Assembly: GCA_019693395.1 (NCBI GenBank)
Contig: JAAMXP010003150.1
Location: 1-10,136, forward strand
Reading direction: 5' to 3'
Length of the DNA stretch: 10,136 nt
Source of the DNA: Ettlia oleoabundans
Lineage: Eukaryota > Chlorophyta > Chlorophyceae > Chlamydomonadales
Program-made: the position numbers and the translations under genes
Part shown: positions 1 through 10,136 of the stretch, piece by piece
Layout: the number at the start of each line of letters is the position of its first letter
How positions within the stretch are numbered: the first letter of the stretch is position 1
The notes under the pieces: model-generated
Databases searched by the model: none
What the model was told of the DNA's origin: nothing
What the model saw: only the letters and a program-made list of their open reading frames with translations

Positions 1-166
1 GGGTGGGGGGATGCGTTTGTAGATCCGAGACAAACTGGGGCAGTAGGGCTAGACAGGGCTTACAGCGGCACGCCAGCAACGGAAAAGCAACCACAGGGGC
101 AGCAGGGCTAGATTTGAAGGGGGTGGGCAGTGCAGTACAGCTGGGGCGGACGAACAGGCAACGCAC
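1..166. other. window edge, probable intron of the acidic minus-strand gene
   Basis: The stretch lies downstream (minus sense) of a GTGCGT donor hexamer at 166-161, which would close the acidic exon at 167. The minus frame happens to stay open to position 1, so read-through cannot be excluded; its translation is Pro/Leu/Cys-rich and no longer acidic. The window starts with a G-rich run (about positions 1-10). No other feature is seen. Confidence 0.3.
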
Positions 167-559
167 ATCAGCCGTGTCGTCGTCCTTGCTGTCGTCTGCG
201 TCATCATCCTTGCCATCATCGTTGTTGTCATCTGTGTCGTCATCCATGTTGTCAACGGTATCATTATCCTTGTCATCATTGCCATCATCATCATCCCTGC
301 ATATTGTGAGGTTTTAATGTTCACTTGCAGTCCAGCATCAAGCTCCCCCCTTCCGCACTTGCCCCCACCCACACATCCCCCCACTCACACCAGAAGCACA
401 ACCACCAGCGGAAAGGCCCTCTATCAACATTCCAACATAGTGGGCCTCCACTCACCCCTGCTGAACAGGATTGTTGTCGTCGTCATCATCGTCGTCGCCG
501 TCATCATCACCATTGTCATCATTATCGAGCAGCGAGCGGCGGATTATGGGCTGCCCAGA
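167..559 (-). CDS. Asp-rich acidic protein, two internal exons (partial gene, hypothetical)
   Basis: Two minus-strand exons are proposed, 559-456 and 296-167, separated by a 159-bp intron with donor GTGAGT and acceptor TATGCAG. The first ends in phase 2 (GG) and the second begins with the one base that completes Gly, so the frame continues. The second exon encodes 43 residues of which 25 are Asp, with Asn, Gly, Lys, Thr and Ser between them. The first encodes SGQPIIRRSLLDND followed by an Asp-rich tail and NNPVQQ. Asp codons alternate GAT and GAC, so much of the variation falls at the third position of this frame, as expected for a conserved acidic tract. A GTGCGT donor follows the second exon in phase 0. 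The start of the first exon is uncertain: an alternative acceptor at about 614 (acaaaaccag) has a much better pyrimidine tract and would add ATNAIATVDGDQ. No family is recognised. It could instead be an expanded GAY/RTC trinucleotide repeat that is not translated. Confidence 0.4.
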
Positions 560-593
560 CTGATCCCCATCAACAGTCGCAATGGCATTGGTG

Positions 594-615
594 GCTGGTT
601 TTGTACAAAACCAGC
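594..615. repeat. perfect 22-bp palindrome
   Basis: Each half is GCTGGTTTTGT and its exact complement, centred on GTAC between 604 and 605. Read on the minus strand it is preceded by a T-rich tract and ends over a potential acceptor (acaaaaccag). It could therefore fold over the 3' splice site of the acidic gene, or be chance. Confidence 0.7.
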
Positions 616-894
616 AAAAGGAAAGCAAAACAAAAGACAAATTTTTAAATTCTATGATTTTGTGCCAGTTCCGAATTGGTGCCTAACGCCTTCCTTGCAG
701 GCCTGCAGGGTGAATGGGAAGAATTATTTGCAGGCAGTTGGTGGTGTGCCTCTCCAGTGCCAGCTGCAGGTCAGCAGGGCACGGATGCAGGCACGGAAAG
801 CAGCAACACCTTCAGGTGCTCAGCGGCGGCAGTGTCAGAGCCAAGCAAGTTGGGCTGCTGGGCGCAGGCATTCTGCGTAATGTGCTTGCACCAA

Positions 895-948
895 ACGCGT
901 CTCTAATCTAACGCGTTTTCAGTTGAACGCGTTTGCAGCCTGACGCGC
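895..948. repeat. four ACGCG(T/C) boxes at exact 16-bp spacing
   Basis: ACGCGT occurs at 895, 911 and 927, and ACGCGC at 943, each starting 16 bp after the previous one. Bases between boxes are only partly alike: the second and third units share ACGCGTTT and CAG, while the first and fourth diverge. This is either a decayed 16-bp tandem repeat or a phased array of binding sites. ACGCGT is the MluI cell-cycle-box sequence known from yeasts; no role is shown here. It lies in the putative first intron of the minus-strand gene, downstream of the signal-peptide exon. Confidence 0.65.
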
Positions 949-1029
949 TCCTGACATGCGCAGCCTGCGGTGGAGCCATTTGGACGCCCAGCAAGTCCGC
1001 TTTCTGTGCCGATCAGATACAATACATAC

Positions 1030-1097
1030 CTTGTGGCAGAAGCCAGGACCAGGAGGGCGAGGACCAGCGCCAGCAGGAGGGTGAAGCTGCGACGCAT
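1030..1097 (-). CDS. first exon encoding a signal peptide (partial gene, hypothetical)
   Basis: An ATG at 1097-1095 opens 22 codons reading MRRSFTLLLALVLALLVLAS then AT. This is a textbook secretory signal peptide: two Arg, a Leu/Val/Ala core, and an ALA-type Ala-Ser-Ala cleavage motif. The exon then reaches a good donor (ACAAG|GTATGT) in phase 2. Without splicing the frame would continue to a stop at about 903, giving a short protein without recognisable domains. The next exon is not certain. A stretch at about 867-805 reading NACAQQPNLLGSDTAAAEHLK is bounded by CGCAG and AAG|GTGTTG, but it starts in phase 0 and does not fit directly. The exon shares its strand with the acidic exons at 456-559 and 167-296 and is upstream of them, so all may belong to one secreted acidic protein; this is inference. 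Confidence 0.45.
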
Positions 1098-2009
1098 CCT
1101 GACTGGGCTTTGAAACAATGACTGCAAAGCACCTGTGCCTAAAGGAGCACGGGGAAATACAGATCGTGGCAGAAGATGCCAGATTGGTTTCTAGAAGGGC
1201 CAGGTAGAAATCCGTAAATACGGCCGTGATGCCGGTAGCTTCGCTGTGTTCAAGAACTTGCCTGGCGCCCAGCTTCTGAAACCCCTCCAGTCAGACTGAT
1301 GTTGGCCAACCTACCATAAGGTTATCTGGCCGCCAGGTATTTGCCGTGCGGCACACAGGCAATTTTCTGACGCCGAGGAGAAGATCTGCAGTGACTTCAA
1401 CACCCATTACATGTCAAGTGTGTGCCTGCCGGCGCCTGTCTTGGGTACTCATCTGTCAGACCCTGTTGAAGGCTCTGCACAATTACCGACGACCCCAACA
1501 ACATTGGCTGGGACCAACAGCACAATCCAGCTAAATGAATTTAGTGCGAATAGCTGCATCACTGGCTGCTGAAGGGTAGCGATGTTTCTCATTACACTGC
1601 TGCAAATCTGGCCACAGACGTGCTAGCAGCCAGGATGGCACCATGGCTGACTGTTCATACCTTGAGCAAAGAGGGAATGTGGGGCTCCCTTTCAAGTCAA
1701 AGGGCGCAGCCAGAAGCAGCAGGTGAGGGCGGGTTGGCCAAGTATGCCTGCCTTGGCAGGGCACGGGGACGAAAAACGTTGTGTACAAAGCAGAACTGCG
1801 TGAGGCATCACATGGCAATGCATACACATGACGTAGGCATACACGACAAGGGGCAGGTGAGACTGCAGGCACGGGGATCACTGGCAGGCGGCAGAGGGCG
1901 TCTATGACAAAAATGCGAACATGTTGAGAGTCGGTCTGGGTTGGGAGTCGATCTGGGCAGCTTGCAAAATGAAATGATGCAGAGAAGCTTAACAAAACTG
2001 TGGGTCACA
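1098..2009. other. gene-poor interval; probable promoter region of the minus-strand gene at 1097
   Basis: No spliced or unspliced model here is convincing. Several moderate frames exist, the longest on the minus strand at 1531-1995, but their composition (repeated Pro/Cys/Leu words derived from reiterated GGCAGG/CACGGGG-type sequence) does not look like protein. A plus-strand frame from 1195 to 1572 is open apart from one TGA at 1297-1299 and is reported as a finding. No TATA box could be assigned with confidence. Confidence 0.4.
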
Positions 2010-2014
2010 TTACA
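2010..2014 (-). terminator. TGTAA polyadenylation signal of the tafazzin-like gene
   Basis: TGTAA on the minus strand lies about 43 nt past the TAA stop at 2059-2057. TGTAA (UGUAA) is the usual polyadenylation signal of chlorophyte nuclear genes, so it supports both the strand and the position of the last exon. Confidence 0.6.
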
Positions 2015-2056
2015 GGCAGGCGGCAAGGGTAAACAGCTGCGTTTCATGTCAAAGGA

Positions 2057-5000
2057 TTAGGCAGCGGCGGGAGCCGCCGGGCGAGAACCAGCTGGGGTAT
2101 CCGGCAGCAGCAACTGCCGCATGTGCTGCATGCGAGCCGCAGAGTAGTCGGCTGCACTGGCCAGAAGCTCCGCAAGCCTCCCGCTTGCCACACTGCCAGA
2201 TCCTGCCCTGCTTGCCGCGGCATCCAAAGGTGCGACTGCCAGAGCACTGCCGCCCCTGCTGGGGTTTTTTAAAGTAGCTCCTGCAATGCTGTCACTGCCG
2301 TCACCAGCACCAGCCTCCCCTTGTCTAGCAGGGAATGCAGCATGCAGCATGCCGCCACGCAGCAGGCTCAACTTCTGACGCAGCAGCAGCTTAAGCTGCT
2401 CGGTGGCAGCTGCCGTGGTGCCGCTGGCTGATGATAACCCAGCTGGTGCATCAAGACTGCTGGACCAAGGGGCAGGGGCGCCACCAGCGTGCTCCCAGCT
2501 ACTGACCAGCCCTGCTGCCTCCTCCGTCGCTGCAGCAATATCCTCAAAGCTGCCACTAGCTCCAAAAACCCCCTCACTGCAGAGGGTGGCACGATGCGCC
2601 GCCGCCTCCTGCCGCATGCGCTGCGTGAGGGAAGGCAGTGACAGGCGCTGCCAGCTGTCACGCCAGCTGTGGGCCATGCTGTCCATCTCCTCTTCTGCAG
2701 CAGCAGGCACGGGGCAGGGACGCGAACCAGGATTAGGATCGAGTGCTGCATGTAAGTCAGCTACGAGGGCTGGCAGGAGCCGCAGCATAGGCAACATGCT
2801 GGCTTTACAGTGTGCAATTACAACCAGCCACAACTCAGCCATGCTGGCAGCAGCGCAATACCATGCCAGGCAGTACAGCAGTACAAGAGGAGGATTGGCT
2901 GCTCCAGCCAGCTTGGCAGCACACCGATGAGGGGCAGCAACGTGTCTTCTGAAATGGACAGTGCAGTAGCGTTGGGCTGCGGCGCCACTGCCTCTAGTGG
3001 TAGCCCGTCCAGCTGGGCCTTCAGGCGGTACAAAGTCTGGAAGCAGCAGGGGAGGGGCAGGACAGAAAGTGAGGAGATGGATGCTTCACTGCAGTACGGG
3101 ATCTGGCGGCAGCAGGGATTCGTGAAGAGATGGTAGTGAGATGGTAGAATACAGAAAATTTGCCAGTCGCACAACAGATGGTTTCTTTGCGGCGGTACAA
3201 ACCGCCGGAAGCAGGCTGTGCACAAGAAGTGCAGAAATAATACTTTCTGCGGTGGTCGCCCACCACATGGCTCACCCATCAGCAGCTGCATGCCGGAGCA
3301 AAGCACACATAAACCAAGCGGCAAAGCTGCACTCCCAGGCTGCTGCTGCACGTGGGCCCTGCTACTGTCATCCACCATGCTGCCTCAACTGGACCTGCCA
3401 CTGCACTTGACCTTGCACCCTCATTTGACACTGCTTCCTCACCTGCCCAACTCGATCGGCAATAGCAGCCTGCAAGCGGTGCTCATTCCAGCCCTGCAAG
3501 GAAGCCGCCGCCAGCAAATCCTCGACTGGGACTGGCTCGCCCACCAACACCCGCAGCTCCTGGCCTGCAGATGGACAAGCCAACACATGGTAAGGCACAG
3601 TGGTATTGTGGTTGGAAGCTTGTGGTTTGCATAGCCACTGTGACAAAATGGAAAGAGCCGAGACTGAGGCTCAACATTGAAGCGGCAAGCACCAATTTGT
3701 TGATGCTATCCTTGCAGCTGTCTCCAAACCTGTCTGCGCCGGCCTGCAGGCTCTAAATCTGTTGGGCACGGCTGCCTCCGTGTCTTCTGGCCACGCAAGC
3801 CAGCACTTACCTAGCTTGGGGAGCGCCGCCCCCTTGGGCAAGATGTGCTCCATGCCGCTGTGCACAAAGGGCAGCACTACTGGTGGCTCACCACCTGCCG
3901 CGGCAGCAGATGCCACCAGCCAGCCCACGCCTTTCCTGACGGGAAGCATGCGGCCATCCCGGCTGCGGGTGCCCTCTGGGAAGATGTGCACCCACTCGCC
4001 GGCTAACAAGCGTGACTGCAGTTAGGGCGAAGCAGAAAGCCACAGGGCATCAGCGGCAAGTATCCGGATAGGCAGCCAAGCGTGCAGTAGCAGTGGTTTG
4101 CACTGGATCACAACTGAGAAATTGGCAACATAGCGAAGCAGCCCAACCACCACAAAGGTGGCATGCACGCTATTGCAACGAGTGGATCCCTCGCCAACGC
4201 ACCTGTGCTAACTGCATACCAAACTGGTTCATCCCTGCGCCACGCTCAACTGGCAACACCTGCAGGCAAGGCATCGTGCAACCGTTCCGGCAAAGCCCGT
4301 CGCCAAGCAGCACTCCCAGGGGAGTGCAGCTGTCAAACAAGGCGAGGCAGGCCCACAGTTGTAAGGTAAAGCCTCTTGTTTAACATTGCAAGAAATTGCG
4401 GCCATTGCATGAGCTGAACCATAGGCAAGCCCACCTTTGCAGCTCGGAAGAAGGGTGTCAGTGCAGCGCTTTTGAAGCAGCGGTCAGTGGCGCACATGGT
4501 CCAGCGCACAGCCGGCGGCTCCAGCAGCTTAGAGGCAGGCACAACTGCAAGGTGGAGGGGCAAAGAACCAGAAGATGGTGCTGTGTGATGATGCAGCACA
4601 GTGCATGAATGAATGCGTTAAGTCCCCACTGCAGAAGCATGCTACCGTGCAGCTTTGTAGCCTCCCCAGCTAGACGCAATGGATGATGCGGGACTTAAAA
4701 CTTGCTGCTCCACACGTTTGTAATCCTGCCCCCGGGTTCAGCTAGCGGGAATGGCAAGCTGCTTACTCACTTGAGGCGGTGATGAGGGGGTCATCTATAG
4801 AGCCCACGTGGTTGCTGACAGTGATCAGGCCACGGCCTGGGGGCCGCGCTAGTGCTGCTGCCATATGTTCCCGCCCTCGTACGCTGGTGTGCGCTCCCGC
4901 TGCTAGGAAAAGCTTGCAGGCGCCACCGACACCAGCCAGGACTAAATGCTGCACACGAGTCGCGGGAGTGGATGTGCACTGTTCAGGTGAGTGTCGAGTA

Positions 5001-5763
5001 TAGCTCCAACTTGTGTTGGTTGGTGCAGACTAAGAAGGTGATGTAAAATTCAGTAGCGTTGCAAATGAGCCACGTCCCATATTGAAAAGCAATCAATTGA
5101 AGGTGATGCACCAGCTCACCCTTAGCACGCCATTGGAGCCAAGAACAACTTGCGCCGTTGCGGAGTCCAGAACACTGACCTCAGCAGCTGGTGCTGACAC
5201 TTTGGGTGCTGCCAGCTCCCCAGCCGGCACCAAGGCGGAGCTGCTGTTGCTGCTGCTCGCAACCGCTGTGGCCACATACTGGCGCAGCCGCTCCTTCTGC
5301 TCGTTCTTGAGGTCCCTTAGGCTGAGTCGCGCGGCAGCCAAGCGCTCCTGCAAGCGGCCAAAAGCGCGGCGGGGATCGACACGCGCACCCGCCTGCCGCT
5401 CTCGCACCCTTAGCATCACGCGCTCCTTGGCCTGCTGGAACAAGCTGCAAGCAAGTCATGTGGCATTATGATGCCAGATCAGCCAACTCATTGACAAGTG
5501 CGCAACCTTGGGTATACTAGGCAGGCTTGTAGGAAGCGATGCTCAATAACGCCTTGTGACCTTCCGGGTGCTGAAGGAGCCGACGAGAAACAGCAGGATA
5601 GGCACCACCTGTCCCACCTGCTGCTCTCCTCTGGACCATTGTTGCTTCTGCTTCGGGCACGCAGCAGCTCTCTGTACTTGGGCAGCGCTGACGAGAGCTT
5701 GGCTGTGTAGAGCCAGCCCCCAGGGGCGGCAGCAGGGAACATGGGGCACTGCAGCAACGGCAT
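2057..5763 (-). CDS. tafazzin-like phospholipid-lysophospholipid acyltransferase with N- and C-terminal extensions
   Basis: Nine exons on the complement: 5763-5618, 5444-5120, 4948-4771, 4544-4435, 4259-4203, 4015-3811, 3564-3443, 3036-2925, 2694-2057. They total 1893 nt, 630 codons plus TAA, with every junction GT-AG and in phase. Tafazzins exchange acyl chains between phospholipids to remodel cardiolipin at mitochondrial membranes. Visible in order: a basic start (about 1-40) that could be a targeting peptide; an Arg/Glu/Leu-rich probable coiled coil (50-105); a hydrophobic segment LVLAGVGGACKLFL (about 159-172); the HX4D catalytic motif in LITVSNHVGSIDDP (about His204, Asp209); RWTMCATDRCF; VLPVERGAG; WVHIFPEGTRS (about 280-290); PFVHSGMEHILPKG; and VGEPV. 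Animal tafazzin is about 260-290 residues, so roughly 150 N-terminal and 210 C-terminal residues are extra. The C-terminal part is Ala-rich and unrecognised. The 5' end is uncertain: Met8 (5742) is the start if a 5' intron ends at 5749. Exon 1 and the last intron are the weakest parts; exons 3-7 are secure. Confidence 0.82.
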
Positions 5764-6395
5764 CACGGGGTGGCCGGCTCCGTGGGTGGCGGGGCGGGAG
5801 CCTGGAATTGATCAACGGCTCATCGCCCTGTCGGGCTAACGAAGAGAGCCTTCGGAGGCACCAGGGCAAGGCTGCCATTGCTCGGTGGCAACAGCGGCAC
5901 ATGCAGTCTTAGTCACTTACCTGATAACGCAATGTGCTGCTGGCTGGTGACGGCAAATTTAGGAACAGTTTGAAACAACGGCACGGCGCGAGGCTGTCGT
6001 CGCGAGCGGTCCCGATATGTTCTAGATCAACGATAAGCACGATAGAAGAACCGAGCAAGGTGGTCACACGCCAGCGGCATCTCCCAAAAGGAGGGAGGAG
6101 GGGCTGCAGTACACGGCTGTACTCGTGCCTCCCTGCAGCCCTCCGCAACTGGCGGCAATGGAAGAGAACAGCGCTTTAATCAGTGTTCGCTGTCGACACT
6201 CTCCAGCTGCCGACCTACACCTCTGGGATCGTCCGCACACGGCGCGTAGCTCACCACCTGATTTTGCCGCATAGGCGGCTTGAATAAAGCAGCTCATCAT
6301 TGATCAGGAGGGCGTAGCCTCAGACGGGCGCTGCTTCCCCTCCGCTCTTCAACCAGGCCTTTTGGCCGCTTGCTGGGCGCTAGCCGGCTGGAGAA
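5764..6395. promoter_or_regulatory. divergent intergenic region / shared promoters and 5' UTRs
   Basis: The two main genes are head to head here, so both promoters and leaders should lie in about 630 bp. On the minus strand a near-consensus donor CAG|GTAAGT sits at 5921/5920. It could splice to TTGCTGCAG ending at 5749, which would make 5922 upward a leader or first exon of the tafazzin-like gene. Several short frames cross the region but none is convincingly coding. One minus frame starts with MAALPWCLRRLSSLARQG, which resembles a mitochondrial presequence, but it does not join the downstream exon in phase at the preferred donor. No TATA box or clear initiator was identified. Confidence 0.5.
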
Positions 6396-9960
<3,565 letters not shown>

Positions 9961-10136
9961 GTGGGTATAGCTGCGGGCTGTCTGCTGGTTGTGTGTAAGA
10001 ATGGTAACACTGCAGTTAAGCAGCTGGGAGGCTCGAATCTGCTCTGTCGCTCTGTCACGGCCGAGGCACGGCTGTCGTGGTTTTGATCCGGGGTCATAAG
10101 GCCCCCCCCACCCCCACCCACCCACCCACGCACGCA
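9961..10136 (+). other. SRP54: partial intron 12 of SRP54
   Basis: This begins with donor GTGGGT directly after exon 12 and contains in-frame stops. No further SRP54 coding (the expected sequence after FTLR is of the MYEQF type) is visible before the edge, so the intron runs out of the window. Confidence 0.8.
10102..10127 (-). repeat. C-tract array; G-quadruplex motif on the minus strand
   Basis: The plus strand has C runs of 8, 5, 3, 3 and 3, each separated by one A. The minus strand therefore reads five G runs of at least three with one-base T loops, a strong G-quadruplex pattern. It lies on the template strand of SRP54 intron 12, almost at the edge of the sequence. Confidence 0.8.

Noticed and set aside
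317..880. 187-codon plus-strand frame with a Val/Ile membrane-like stretch
   Set aside because: The hydrophobic run is the complement of the Asp-rich tract, and the rest shows no domain and crosses intron-like T/A-rich sequence. Minus-strand splice phases fit better.
1297..1299. TGA as a selenocysteine codon
   Set aside because: Green algae do make selenoproteins, but the flanking sequence resembles no known selenoprotein and no SECIS-like hairpin was recognised downstream.
1531..1995. 154-codon minus-strand frame
   Set aside because: Pro/Cys/Leu-rich composition arises from reiterated GGCAGG/GGGCACGG words. No start context, splice support or recognisable motif.
2403..2930. 175-codon plus-strand frame rich in Ala and Ser
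   Set aside because: Antisense shadow of the last exon and intron of the tafazzin-like gene.
5543..5902. Minus frame beginning MAALPWCLRRLSSLARQG as the tafazzin N-terminus
   Set aside because: Attractive as a mitochondrial presequence, but its frame meets the donor at 5617 in phase 0 whereas exon 2 needs phase 2. The other frame fits and was preferred.

Overview
The window looks like nuclear DNA from a green alga (Chlorophyta; genus not determinable). It is moderately GC-rich and the genes are intron-dense, with introns of roughly 120-400 bp. Eighteen of the 20 donors in the two well-modelled genes begin GTG, and acceptors are mostly TGCAG. A TGTAA polyadenylation-type signal follows one stop codon. 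There is no sign of operons, Shine-Dalgarno sites, phage or CRISPR.

Layout. (1) Positions 1-1097 appear to hold pieces of a minus-strand gene. They are a signal-peptide-like first exon (1030-1097) and two phase-compatible exons, rich to very rich in Asp (456-559 and 167-296). The join between the signal exon and the acidic exons is not resolved. A perfect 22-bp palindrome (594-615) and four ACGCGT/C boxes spaced exactly 16 bp apart (895-948) lie in the same stretch. (2) Positions 1098-2009 hold no convincing gene. They would contain the promoter of the gene in (1), and include one odd plus-strand frame interrupted by a single TGA. (3) Positions 2057-5763 on the minus strand carry a nine-exon tafazzin-like phospholipid-lysophospholipid acyltransferase gene of about 630 codons. 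It has an unusual coiled-coil-like N-terminal extension and a long Ala-rich C-terminal extension. (4) Positions 5764-6395 are the head-to-head intergenic or 5'-UTR region of the two main genes. (5) From 6396 to the right edge on the plus strand lie the first 12 exons of cytosolic-type SRP54, covering the N and G domains. The M domain lies beyond the window.

The two recognisable genes are divergent housekeeping genes with no known direct functional link: cardiolipin remodelling for tafazzin and co-translational protein targeting for SRP54. Both spliced models keep an uninterrupted frame across all junctions, which is strong internal support. No complete undescribed system is evident. The most unusual items are the acidic exons, the extended tafazzin, and the phased ACGCGT array.
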